Shown here in pieces: positions 33,966 to 44,525 of a DNA stretch of 64,000 nt. Origin of the DNA: Madurella fahalii (Eukaryota; Ascomycota; Sordariomycetes; Sordariales); NCBI GenBank assembly GCA_029876055.1, contig CM056877.1, positions 1,860,001 to 1,924,000 of the forward strand, given 5' to 3'. The position numbers were made by a program, and so were the translations under genes. The notes under the pieces were generated by a model, which did no database searches, was not told where the DNA came from, and was given only the letters and a program-made list of their open reading frames with translations. Numbering within the stretch: the first letter of the stretch is position 1; every line of letters starts with the position of its first letter.

Positions 33966-36301
33966 GGTGTTATGGAGCACGCAGCCTGTGTACGCCGCCC
34001 GGGTTGTTGGTCTTGGCTAAGGACAGACGGGCGAGGGGAGCTCTTAAAAGTAGATAGTTAGCAATTCCCAATCAGTTGGGCCTGCTCGGGCCTAGATCTA
34101 GACGAAGGTGCTGAATGAGAAGACGAAGAACATTGGTAGGGCTGAAGAGAGGACAGTCGAGGGTGAATATAAGGACTGAACGAGAGCATCTCTGCACGGT
34201 CAACTTGTCCGAGGCCGCTCTCTCTGACTACCCGCCGCACAGAGAATGATAGGCCCTTTTTCTTTCCGCCAGACAGGAGCGGTATGGTCGGAGGAGCATG
34301 CGGACGTTTGCCTCATGCGTCCATAGCCCGCAGACGCCGTTGGACCAAGGCGGCGTTTCCCGTCTTCGGCGCCGGCTGGGGCCGCGGGACCGCGTGCGTA
34401 TTGTTCCTGCGGTGCCTTGGCAGGTTAGTCCATGCTTCTCAGGGTCCAACCACCTATCATTATTGTTTAGCACATGGGATCGGCAGGCCTCGCGATTGGA
34501 AAATAGTACAACGATCAACAGGGTGATGACGAGGTTACGGGGCCTGCGCCTCAATGGGCCGTCCACCTGCCTGAGAGTGTTCGATGCACAATCCAGGCCG
34601 ATCGGATATGTACTCGTGCATCGTGGGGATCGTGTAGCTTGCCCTGCCACGCCGCCTCGGCGGTTCTATTGACATTGGGTCTAGGAAAGCACAGAATTTA
34701 GAAGAATCGGATTCGGAGTCGAAGCACACAACACACTGACCTGCCCGAAGAACCCCCTCGCCTCCTAAGGCGTCTCCGAGCTCCCGTCATGCCCACCGCT
34801 TCTAGGTCCATCGTTGGCTAGAACCGATGATCGGTCACAGCTTCAGGTCCTCACAGTACCGCGAAAGAGAAGGGTTGCGTCAGATTTCAGGAAAGAAGGC
34901 AAATGAAGACGCTCGGGACGGTCGATGGGAAACCTCGTACTCTATTGTACCTTCCGTCCAATCACTTTGCAGGTCGAGTTCCAAAACCGGCAAGTCGCTC
35001 TTGGTGGGCCCGGGCCCTCAGCTGAAAGTGCTAACAGCAGCCACCGCAGGCGCGCAGAGCTACCCACACACTCTTGGTCTCTGATACCCCACGCCCACCT
35101 ATGTACAGTACCAGGTGGAGGGCCAGAGCCGGCGTATCCCAACAGTCCGTTTCTCTTCCTTTTCCATACCTATTTCTTTTCGTCCTTCTATTCTTCCCGC
35201 TCTTACCGTCGTCTGCTCTTCTAAAAGGATGGGGAGGTTATACAGCGGGCGAGCTCAGTCCAGTAGAGTTGGGTAAAGCGATAGGGGTACTATTGTGTAT
35301 CGGGGCTTTGGAGAAGCCAACAGAGCTTCTGGGCCGGGCTCACCGGGGCCTCTTCGGCACGATTCCCAGGCGGGGAACGAACAAGTCTCAGATACTCCGA
35401 TTCTGATTCGACGGAGCCAGTCCCTTGGTCACATCTGTATCGACGCCTGTAGATGTTTGAGCAACAGCCGCTTACCTCGATATGTCCTGCCTATGCCAGG
35501 GTCACGTACATCATCAAAATCCGGGAAGCTGACGGCTTCGCGTAGGGCTCTTCGGTTGCGCAGAGTTTGTCGTTACCACAGGCTCTGCGATGCGCAATTC
35601 GCATGGGATTGGCCGTCCAGCACAGCCGCGAGTACGTGGCCGGACCTCATACTCTCCACCAATGGGATCTTTTGGGCAGAGACAAGAGCTGACTCCGTGC
35701 TGATCAGTCTCAGGTAGAAAATCAATGAGAATGTCGTGTTGCCGACTCCGCCTCCTATCTCGTCATGAGTGTCTGCGCTGACGGGGCTTCTCTGCTTCTG
35801 CGATACCCGCTCTGATCGTGTTCGTTGAAGGGTGCCTAGATGGGTCTTAGGGCGGTGAAAGCCGTCGATAGCTTCGTAGCGATCGATGCTGCACATCTCT
35901 GCTAAGCCTTGCTTAGCTGTCTCTCTTGCCCCGCTGTGTGTCATTACCTTGGCCCAAAGAGCATCTGCCCTGGGAGTCCTGGGGTTCTTGGAAGCTCTTT
36001 GGCCGTCAAGATAGGGAATTGGGCACACGACCACTTGCTGGAACGGTAATAACTGGGCAGCAAGACTGTAGAGCTTAGTTATGAATGTCGTTGCATCATC
36101 CATTGTTCAGCCACTGTGTTTCACTACCACAGCGCTCTACCTTGCCATCGCGCTCGTGAGGCTATAAAAAGGCAAATGGTGTTGTTTCACAGCCTGGAAA
36201 AGAAAAGGGAGAAACACGTAATCAGGCATGCGTGTTATCACACCAGAGGACCCGCGTGATGGGCAATTGGTGATACATGCAATCTGCACAGGGTTAGAAT
36301 C
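33966..36301. other. Intergenic, 2.3 kb upstream of pho84
   Basis: 5' flank of the phosphate transporter and 3' flank of HGH1. A GTACAGTAC motif lies at 35103-35111. A 176-codon minus frame at 35573-36103, starting MDDATTFITKLYSL, is the only candidate, but it shows no family features and no supporting splice pattern, so I did not call it. A TATAAAA lies at about 36164 on the plus strand with no gene downstream in that direction. Confidence 0.5.
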
Positions 36302-37562
36302 TTAAACCTCAACTATCCTATCGTCATCTTCGCCGTCTTCTTCAGCGCCTGCTTCTGTGCCCGGCTCTGCTTCGTCTCGCATCAGGACCTGGACTAACCG
36401 CTCACAAGCCTCCCGGACGCCCTCGTCATCGACGCGCAGATGCGTTTCACGGATAATTGGGTACACGCTGATGTTTCTCAGACACTCTCGTCCTTCTCGG
36501 GTAGTCGTAAGAAGCGTCAGCGTCTCAACGTGTGTCTGAATGATGCTGTGGTCCGAGTCTCTCTGCTTGTCAGGGGGCAGAAGCTGAAGATCCGGCAACA
36601 TCGCCATCGCCTCTTCGTCATCGTATTGCTCGCTTCCGGTGATGGGAAGCAGTATGTAGGGCAGGATGTTAATTCTGTCCTCATCCATAAACGCAGGGTG
36701 TGACGGGATGTCAAACGCGACATTCTTGATGGTACTGGCCACGCCTTTCCTTCTGATGTCTGACTTGTGCTCCGTGAAAACCTTGATCTTGTTGAGAGGA
36801 ACGACGCCGTCGTAATCTTGCCTCGTGACGAAGAACTGCCGTATCTCGGCGTGCTTAGAGAGGTCTGCGAAGACATATGCTAGGTAGTCAAAGTCGGCGT
36901 GTTTGTTATACGTTCCCTCGGGGCCCTTGACGAAGAGGTCAAGCAGCTGATTAAGCACGTGTCCGTCGGAGTTTAGAGAATCTGGCGCAGATTGCTTGCG
37001 CGTCGCGATGCTCTTCATCCCGTCCCATTTTGCCATGTTCGCGAGCAGCATAGCTAAGAGGTTCGCATTTTGTTCGGCCGGATCCTATGCGCATTGCGCC
37101 TGTCAGCCATGCCCACAAATCGCAAAGCTCAGAGTGGCCGCAACCTGGCCAACCTACATACAGCCAAATTACCAAGGACAATGCCGAGGAACCTATCGTC
37201 CGTCGCTACATATTCGAGGATGCTTCGATCGGCCGTTAGGTTGACCAGAATTGTGAGGGCATGCTCTGCGATTTTCTGCGCAAACATTCAGCAGGAGTAC
37301 ACGATATCTAAGAAGCAACAAGCTAGTCTTACGGGGTGGTCGCGGACTAAGAATTTTAGATGCTTAACAGGGAGCAGCTCTTGGGTTTTAAAGATCGAGG
37401 GCTGTGAGGTCGAATAGGACACGAGATTCTCGATAGCCACCATCCGAATCTGGGGACTCGGATGGGCAATGAACCCTACTAGCTACGGCATACTGTTAGC
37501 TGGTGCATGGCGTCGGGATCCCCATCCAGAGCACGTGTTACCTCTTCGAGTTCCGTCGGCAT
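36302..37562 (-). CDS. HGH1: Hgh1/FAM203-type armadillo-repeat protein (eEF2 folding factor)
   Basis: The model is complement(join(36302..37084, 37162..37275, 37333..37482, 37542..37562)), 355 residues. The first exon is only 21 nt (MPTELEE), joined to LVGFIAHPSPQIRMVAIENL by removing a 59-nt intron with CTAAC branch and CGTAG acceptor. The later joins rebuild LVRDHP|KIAEHALTILVNLT and GIVLGNLA|DPAEQNANLL. Tandem HEAT/ARM-like helices span the protein, and the diagnostic block near the middle is YVFADLSKHAEIRQFFV with a downstream RRKGVASTIKNVAFD. The tail is acidic (EEDGEDDDRIVEV). In yeast Hgh1 works with the chaperonin TRiC and Cns1 to fold translation elongation factor eEF2. It shares a short divergent promoter with the Enp1 gene. 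Confidence 0.92.
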
Positions 37563-37947
37563 GGTAACTTTCCGCAACAGGTTGGATTTCCACCAAGTCT
37601 ACCTCTTGTAGCTTTCCTGCAAATCTCGCCATTTCTCGGCGAAACTCAGCGCGGGGCAGCGCGGGGAGCCATCTGATAAGCTATCGATAAGGAATTTTGA
37701 GTCGCGCAATGGCCAGAGATAAGATAAAGATGGCTACGGCAGATCGTATTTCCGCTAATTTGGTTGTCGGCCAACCACATGTGCAGCGCATTGCCAGGAT
37801 TACCCCCACGATGGGAACTTTTTTTTTTTTTTTTTAAGAAAGGTACACTGAAAAAAAAAAAAAAAAGACAGAAACCAACAGGCACTGCTGAGCTCTGAGC
37901 GGTCCGCTTTGCTTGTCGTATCCGCAAACACTTGCGTACTCTCCAAG
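37563..37947. promoter_or_regulatory. Shared divergent promoter, HGH1 / enp1
   Basis: 385 bp separate the two start codons. The midpoint carries a T17 run and an A16 run flanking 15 nt. Homopolymer dA:dT tracts of this size typically exclude nucleosomes, so this is likely the common open promoter for both genes. Confidence 0.65.
37819..37866. repeat. T17 - 15 nt - A16 inverted repeat
   Basis: T at 37819-37835 and A at 37851-37866 are complementary and could pair as a hairpin with a 15-nt loop (AAGAAAGGTACACTG). Homopolymer length may be imprecise, as it is prone to sequencing error. Confidence 0.85.
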
Positions 37948-39765
37948 ATGCCAAAGGCAACAACCCCGACCTCGTCGCACAAGAGGCGACACAATCCCCT
38001 TGAAGATGACCTCCTTGCGACCGGGGTCCTCAAGAACAGGGAGGGGAGGCCGTCGAAGCGAGCTGCCAAGGAGCACTCTGAAGAGGAGACCTATGTCGAT
38101 GCCAAAGCCTCGCGTAAGATTCTGGCCATGAGCCGTGACCTGATTCAGGAAGACGAAGTTCAGCCGGGCATAAACGACAACGACGCCTCGGCTCCGTCAG
38201 CTTTCGACTTTGATCCGTCTCGGCTAGAGTCCGGTAGCGACCAAGATGATTATGCTAACGAGGAGGCATGGGGTGACGAGGATGATATTGTGGAGGAGAT
38301 CGAGGTCGATGCTGCAGATCTCGAGACATTCAACCGGTTCATTACGCCGACGATGAACGACGACCCTCTTCTGACACACGGTTGGGACAGGAAGCCCAGT
38401 GATGGCTCAGGGGAGCAAGAGCCGGGAACAAATCTGGCCGATTTGATCCTGGCGAAGATCGCTGAGAAGGAGGCTATGCAGGGTGGACGGCAAGAGGATG
38501 TCAATCCTGTCGAAGAGGACTACGAATTGCCGCCAAAAGTGATCGAGGTTTTCACCAAGTACGTCTCGGATGCGGGGTGTAGGTTGGCGGGGTTAGGGAT
38601 GCTTATGCGCTGTTAGGATCGGACTCATTCTTGCCCGGTACAAGTCGGGCCCGTTGCCAAAGCCCTTCAAGATTCTGCCCCAAATACCGCACTGGGAGGA
38701 CATTCTGCAGATTACGCGGCCAGACCTGTGGTATGTACATTGCTCGCTCCGGACTGGTTGAATCCGCACTTATGAGAAGCCTATGCTAACATTTGGGATA
38801 CGAAGGACTCCAAACGCTTGTTATGCCGCGACGAGGATTTTTGTGTCGGCCAAGCCGTTGGTTGTCCAGAGATTTATGGAGATGGTCATCTTGGAGCGTG
38901 TCCGAGAAGATATTTACGAGAACAAGAAACTTAACGTCCATCTATTCAACTGCCTCAAGCGTGGCCTGTATAAGCCTGCAGGCTTCTTCAAAGGTCAGCG
39001 TCCCTAGATCGAGCCACCAGTGAAGTGTTGCTAATCTGGAAGTACAGGCTTTCTCTTCCCGTTGGCTGCATCCGGTAGAGCAACCGTTTCCAGTTTCACG
39101 AGAGTTGTAATATGCTAACTTTCAGCCCAAGGGACCTGCACCTTGCGTGAGGCGCAAATCATCTCGGCCGTATTGGCCAGAGTCTCCATTCCCGTTCTCC
39201 ACTCGGCTGCGGCCATCAAGACGCTGTGCGATATTGCGGCAGAGCAGGCCTCGCAGCAGTCAGAGTGCGTCAGCGCGACAAACTACATGCTCAAAGTTCT
39301 GTTAGAGAAGCGTTATGCGCTGCGTAAGTCGATAATCCGCTGTCAGCCCGGCTTGTAAAGCGTTCGAGTGAATTAACAGGGGAGCTTAATAGCGTGGCAA
39401 TGTGTGGACTCACTAGTCTTCCATTTCCTCCGGTACGCGGCCTCGTCCAGGGACGGGGATGCTGCCCCTAAGGCATTGCCAGTGATCTTCCACCAGTGCA
39501 TGCTTGTGTTTGCGCAGCGGTATCGCAATGACAGTAAGTTATCTTCCGCGCTGCCCTTGTACTTTGTGGTCCTTGACGCTCACGCACACCTACAGTCACC
39601 GAAGATCAGCGGGAGGCTCTACTGGATCTCCTCCTAAACCACGGCCACGAAAAGATTGCGCCAGAAATCAGGCGAGAGCTCCTTGCTGGGCGGGGAAGAG
39701 GTGTGCCTGCTGAACAACCGGGGCCAGCATTTGACGGCGACGACACAATGTTGGTGGACTCATGA
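37948..39765 (+). CDS. enp1: Bystin/Enp1, 40S ribosome biogenesis factor
   Basis: The model is join(37948..38558, 38617..38730, 38806..38993, 39048..39074, 39126..39323, 39393..39533, 39596..39765), 482 residues. Six introns, including one 27-nt exon (GFLFPLAAS), all keep phase. Joins rebuild EVFTKIGLILARYKSGPLPK, ITRPDLWTPNACYAATRIFV, FFKGFLFPLAASAQGTCTLRE and KRYALPWQCVDSLVFHFLRY. The N-terminal 200 residues are charged and disordered (NPLEDDLLA; acidic EEAWGDEDDIVEEIEV). The C-terminal bystin domain is well conserved in appearance (MEMVILERVREDIYENKKLN, AAIKTLCDIAAEQ). Enp1 is a nucleolar component of the small-subunit processome and late 40S export particles. A shared promoter with HGH1 suggests common control with translation genes. 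Confidence 0.95.
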
Positions 39766-41690
39766 GAATGGCCACACGGCACCGGCAAGTTGGATCTACT
39801 GGAGACTGGCAAGCGAGGGGTTGTCCTCTGTCTTCTCATTAACTGGATCCCAACCACATGTTCCGGTGAAGGCGGTGGCGCTAATCGCAGAGATTGCAGG
39901 CTATCGCTGCTTTTTGCCCTAGGGGACCCTAAGTATGGCTTGAACTTGGATGTGAAGCAGGCCGCCTCAGCGGCCTGTCCCAAGTATTACGGTCATTAAG
40001 ACGTCGTGAGGCTCTATGCCGCTTCGAGGTGTGGACCAACAACTGTGTACGAAGATTCCCTACTTGGGTTAGCGAGTGCTCGCGAGCTTGAGACTGGGAG
40101 CCGCCCGACTGTCTCGGGAGCTGTGTCTCGTACACGCATATACGATCCACGTCTCAAGTCCTCGCACCTGCTAGGTGTGATGTAGTGTGTGTACCGTTGG
40201 CCCACTTTTCCTGGACCCGCTTTAACCGATGACATTGCAGTCAAGAAGGCATCGTCAGGTGACCCATCGGGGCCTCTCCAACACTTGGGCCATACGACCC
40301 CCGCTAGCCACCCACTAGCCACCGCAGCCACTCCACGGGCCGAAGACAATTATTATCTGGAGAGTAAATTGGGCTCGTGTACGAAGACGCTATGGCGGCA
40401 GCCTCAGTCTTCCAATTATGTAGTTATCAAACTCTAGAATCATACCATCATGCTCCATTCGAATTACCAGTCTCATCGTCCTATATAAGGTTTATACCTT
40501 CGCTGTATCAGACCTCAGAACAAGATCCGCGGTCCTCGCGAAAACATTCTCATGTTCCCCTTCATTCTTCAGGCTATACACAGCGAACCATATCTCCTTG
40601 ACTCGACCACCAGCGACCTCGGTTCTCCAGAACGCCTCGAACCAGTAGTTCCCAACCCTTTCCAAGCAGGTTGCTGAACGCCCCACACCCCAAGGCACCC
40701 GCTAGCGCTCTCGGGTACAACTGAACCCGAGGCTAATTTAACAATCTTTGGTTTATCTTGAGATGAGGGTTGTTATGCGAAAATGAGAGATATGTAGAAA
40801 TGCTCTATGCCTCAGGGCTGAGGAGTGAATTAGTACAGTATGTCCCAGCTAAGATAATTAGTCAAAACCGTTACTCAAAGCTAGGAGCTAGCATCCAGCT
40901 TTAGTCCCCTGTTCTGTCCTATGCTGGGTCCATCCTCGTTAGATAGATCAGCCATTCCTGTCGGTCCTCGGAGCGCCTCACCGGGTCTTGAACTGGACTG
41001 CCTAACAGCCACACCATCGCTGCTAGCAGTGTGGAGGTCAGCGCTAGCCAAAAATAAAAGTGTGACACAATATCGCTCACCGCGTGCCTGGCTCTCGCTA
41101 CATCTAGCACTATTGACACAGTGAAGGCTAGGAACCGGCATCCAATTTCGGTGCTTGAGGCGGTATTTTTATTATTTTTTTCTTCTTTCTTCCAATACCC
41201 CAGATCCTCAACGCGGTCTGTGATGATGTGACAAGACAATCAACCGACTATTGGTAGCCTGCCAAATACCCATTGCTTCCGCGTCCGCCTCGGGAGCCCT
41301 ATTTAGAAAGACCGGCAATGGTTTTTGGACGCCTTATGAAAACCCAATGGCACTCGGACGCCTTGTGAAAACCGGGCCCAATGACAGCACTCAGTAGCAA
41401 CTCGACAGCCTTATCCCCATATCCAGTTATACTCGGCGACATGTGAGGTCCGTGGAATAGATAAAAAAACCCGGCAAAGTGCCATCGGAGCCATTGCCTT
41501 CTAGACTGACCTCTCTCCTCAACACTCGGCTATTTTCAGCTCTAAATACCTAGCTAGGCATAGGCATAAATACAGCAGCCAATACTACCAGATCTCCACT
41601 CTTTTGCCGCTCACCAACGAGTAACTGCTCTGTTTGGCCAGCAATGCCCTTCAACTGGCGGCGTGTCCATTCAGTGGATGCAGTGACGAC
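39766..41690. other. Intergenic, start of the AT-richer island
   Basis: No gene is supported. Base composition becomes visibly more AT-rich after about 40.3 kb. A 29-bp direct repeat pair lies at about 41327-41384. Confidence 0.5.
41327..41392 (+). repeat. Two-copy direct repeat, GGACGCCTTRTGAAAACC unit
   Basis: Copy 1 begins at 41327 and copy 2 at 41356 (period 29). Both start GGACGCCTT(A/G)TGAAAACC and end with related CAATG...CACTC tails, the second copy carrying an 8-nt longer tail. Confidence 0.75.
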
Positions 41691-41699
41691 ATCCATGAT

Positions 41700-42409
41700 G
41701 AGCCGGCAGCCGCGGTAACCTTTACGGCGCCGAGCTCTCGGACGGTAGCCTCAGGTATACTCTTGAAAAAAGGGGGTAACGATTCATCCCCTTCATACCA
41801 AGAGGCCACGGGAGCACCGGTGGAGAAAATCTCACCGCTGGGGAATTCGGTCGGACCTGTTACGATCGTCTTCCTCAACGTGAGTAAGATGGTCGGTAGG
41901 GGCGTGTACCCAACACTTAAGTGGGTGGTTTGATTTCAATACCACTGCATAACTTGGCCTGGCTTTATATCATGGCTAAGGAGTGTTAACGTTGTTGAGA
42001 ATGAATGAATACAGCGTCAAACATCCTCAAGGGCACGGGCTCTGTAGGCCTGTCACTCATTTACTGGGCGCTCGGTTTCCTGACCTCGATTGCGAGCCTG
42101 TCTGTTTACCTTGAATATACGGCATATTTCCCCAATCGCTCTGGGTCAGATGTTGTCTACCTTGAACAGGCGTACTCACACCCGAAGCGGTTGTTCCCAA
42201 CCGCCTTCGCGTTCCAAGCCGTCGCTCTGTTGTTTAGCAGTGGAAATGCTATAGGTAGGGCAGCCCCCCCTCAACAGGAGCCACAGATAGATACTACCAT
42301 TCTTCGCTAACCAAGCCGCTCTCCTCAAGTTCTGTCGAATTACATCTTCCGGATTGACGACCACACGCGTCTTGAACGCCTCGGGAGACTGGGAATCCGC
42401 GCTGAGTGA
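41700..42409 (+). pseudogene. Truncated amino-acid permease (APC/LAT type), 5' fragment only
   Basis: The sequence encodes the first helices of a fungal L-type amino-acid permease. The first part, in frame to about 41915, includes ISPLGNSVGPVTIVFLNVSK and MVGRGVY. The next runs from acceptor ATACAG at 42014 (SNILKGTGSVGLSLIYWALG, then YLEYTAYFPNRSGSDVVYLE) to 42254. A third begins after acceptor CTCAAG at 42330 and reads VLSNYIFRIDDHTRLERLG before a TGA at 42407-42409. Intact relatives are about 550 residues with 12 helices; only the first third is present. There is no ATG in frame where one would be expected, and no donor after the first part gives the phase needed for the second. I read this as a decayed remnant. 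Its 3' end overlaps, antisense, the last exon of the hydrolase-like gene. Confidence 0.7.
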
Positions 42410-43012
42410 TCGTATATCGCGGTTATCTAAGTCTAGGAGCACCAACTCCTCGCCCCTGACACTGGCTTCGGCGAAATCCTTGCTGACCAGCTGTTGTTCT
42501 GGTTAGAAGATGTCATTATCAAAACGCCTAGGTAATACATGATACGTTTCTCTGAGCTCAGAAAATTGAATTTATGTCGCGTTCTTGTTGGTCGTGACTC
42601 GTACGTTGTGATGATCGGCCAATAACCGCCGCCTTCCTGGAACTTAGAGCAGAGATTGGCAATAATGCCAGCCTCTGCAGTTGCAGCCTTTAGTGCTCGG
42701 GAATCCATTCCCCGGCCGTGTTTGAGTATGTAATCGAGGAGAGGCCATTTTTCTTTGTTATCAGTCGTTGGATGAGGGCAGCCGATGAGGATGATCTGAG
42801 TGATCTTGTCGGAGAGACGTCGAATAGCCGGATCAAAGTAGCGCTCGGAAAGTCGAAAGAGAGTCTGGCAGAAGGATTTTAGGGGTCCGTTTCTCTTCCT
42901 TTTTCCTTTTCCTTTTTCCACTCTAGGCACGCTACTTAGGTTCAACTCACCTTTTTCGCTACAATCCCGCCCAGGGCGTCGCTAATCAGAACGATTGCTG
43001 GTGGGGTCTGGT
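42176..43012 (-). CDS. Alpha/beta-hydrolase-like gene (SesB/DUF676 type), partial, active site altered
   Basis: The exons I can support are complement(42176..42498, 42546..42864, 42952..about 43012); the 5' end was not found. Introns 42865-42950 (GTGAGT to CTGCCAG) and 42499-42545 (GTATCA to CTAACCAG) keep phase and give no stop before the TAA/TAG-type end at 42176. The most upstream part reads PPAIVLISDALGGIVAKK. In serine hydrolases of the type found at the N-terminus of many fungal NLR proteins this segment is (V/I)GHSLGG with a catalytic Ser; here it is SDALGG, so the nucleophile is Ala. Downstream segments ITQIILIGCPHP, WPLLDYILKHG and LVSKDFAEASV fit the same fold. It may be a decayed or non-catalytic relative. 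No NB-ARC or repeat domain follows; the C-terminus instead runs antisense through the permease fragment. Confidence 0.5.
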
Positions 43013-43467
43013 TCCAGGAACGGAAGTAAGATTAATGTTCACGTCAACCCGTGTGTAATGGAAGCTATGGAAGGCATGTACCTCCGCTATAAGTCCAGTT
43101 TGAGAAGTAAGCTTAGCTTGACTTGTTGGGAGCGCTGGTCCTGATAAGCGTTGGGTCAGAATTAGGTAAGCCGAGACTCCAGAGTTGGGGATTCAGAGGC
43201 CGTACTAATGAGAATCATTTTCCAGGTAGCGAATCCTTCCTGGAGACTGGACCACGACCTATACCCAATGAGCTACAAGCTCGAGTCAATGTAAGTGACG
43301 GGCATGGCAGTGGAGCAACCGTACATGGATTGCTCTCCGCCAACATGACTCTTCTCACCATACCGCCCCTTGCCACTATCCCCTCGCCCAGCCATCCAGA
43401 ATCCTTTCAATATAATGTGTTTCTTGGCGTCATGCTGATGAAATCGGGACCAGGAAGAGCTTTGCAG

Positions 43468-43474
43468 TATAAAG
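43468..43474 (+). promoter_or_regulatory. TATA-like element (TATAAAG) upstream of the small secreted protein gene
   Basis: TATAAAG lies 133 bp upstream of the next ATG, followed by a C/A-rich stretch typical of a fungal leader. It supports the small gene being a real transcription unit. Confidence 0.45.
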
Positions 43475-43606
43475 CTTCCTTAGTTCGTCTTCATTGCAGG
43501 TCAGAGCATTCCCCTCCCTCATCAACATCAGTATCAGCAGTCCGAAATCTCAGCACCTCTTCGGTCACCAACAAGACGTCAGTCACTCTGCCTTTGGAAA
43601 GTCACA

Positions 43607-43855
43607 ATGCACCTGTCTTTATCCTCTGTCTTCACTGCAGCTACAATGTTGCTGCTCGTGGCGCACCCGGCGGCAGCCTGCACTCCGGGAACATACAATT
43701 GCGAAGACCAGACTGACGGTAGGGAATACCAATCCAACATCTGGGTCTGCAATGCGTCTGGTATGTGGCAGCTGTCCGCCCGCTGTGCCCCAACCTTTGG
43801 CTATCCGGGTTGCCGGCTGGTCAACGGTGGCCAGTCAGCATACTGCGTCTCTTAG
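43607..43855 (+). CDS. Small secreted cysteine-rich protein (effector-like)
   Basis: Single exon, 82 residues, starting at an ATG. The first 24 residues form a classic signal peptide: MHLSLSS, hydrophobic core FTAATMLLLVAH, then PAAA before the mature CTPGTYNC. The mature 58-residue protein has six cysteines (CTPG, NCED, VCNA, RCAP, GCRL, YCVS), enough for three disulphides, ends at Cys-Val-Ser, and has an aromatic/Trp motif (SNIWVCNASGMWQLSARC). There is no GPI site or enzyme motif. Similar CTPGTY...W.C...G.W.L...C arrangements occur in small secreted fungal proteins of unknown role; I do not name a function. It sits alone in the AT-rich, repeat-bearing island beside gene fragments, a setting common for lineage-specific secreted proteins. 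A TATA-like box is at 43468. Alternatives are a surface or antimicrobial-type peptide. Confidence 0.75.
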   Translation: MHLSLSSVFTAATMLLLVAHPAAACTPGTYNCEDQTDGREYQSNIWVCNASGMWQLSARCAPTFGYPGCRLVNGGQSAYCVS

Positions 43856-44428
43856 ACGTCTGCGCTTAGAACCGTTAATGGCTCAGAGCCTACAGTGAGT
43901 TCAAGTATCTCTAGAAGCTTATAAATAATTTCACTAATGTGTTAGCGGCCTCGGGAACAGCTATCGAATGACAGTTTTCTTCTCTAAGATGCGTTTTAGC
44001 TGCCAATGGTTCTTTAATTCGATAGTTGTATGGGATATATCTAGATACCGCAGGTAGATCAGAGAGTTTATAAGCTATCTAGTGTTAAACAAGTAGTTTT
44101 TTCTGTAAGAAGTGTGTCTCAGCTTTTGAAGTGAACTTGATTCTATGATTGTACTGGGTACATTCAGACATCAGAGACAGACAAATTAGAAGCAAACTCA
44201 ACGCGTCAATTACCATATATCTCGTCGGATAAGGACACCGGCATCTGACTCACTCCACTGCCCTCACTAGTTGTGTCTGTAGATGGCTAACCTCGCCTGG
44301 TCAAGTGTGACCACCTCTTTGCCGAGCTTCTCTAGGTAGACTCTGAGCTCCTGCACTTCGGCAGTCACTGCAGTGTCTCACACATTGCGCGGTGCACGAC
44401 CGCGGGCTTCTCGCACTCCTCCAAGCTC

Positions 44429-44525
44429 GCCTTCAGCTTTGTAAGCATGTCGTGGGGCTTGCCTTCAGCTTTGTAAAACATGTCGTGAGGATCGCCTTCA
44501 GCTTTGTCAGCATATCGTGAGGCTT
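44429..44525 (+). repeat. Tandem repeat, three units of 32-33 bp
   Basis: Units start at 44429, 44461 and 44494. Each begins GCCTTCAGCTTTGT and ends with CRTRTCGTGRGG plus three bases, differing by a few substitutions and one inserted A in the middle copy. On the minus strand the units read as repeats of a KLKA.PTTC-like peptide, with a stop in the array. Confidence 0.9.

Noticed and set aside
35573..36103. Minus-strand open frame starting MDDATTFITKLYSL
   Set aside because: Has a real ATG and a plausible first segment, but the remainder is not protein-like and no intron fits; kept only as a weak possibility.
36121..36180. tRNA-like string (GGTAGAGCG on the minus strand)
   Set aside because: Resembles a D-arm, but no acceptor stem, anticodon arm or GGTTCGA T-arm can be folded around it.
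43123..43716. Plus open frame of 197 codons overlapping the small secreted protein in another frame
   Set aside because: No signal peptide or domain; the cysteine-rich frame has the ATG, signal peptide and upstream TATA-like element.
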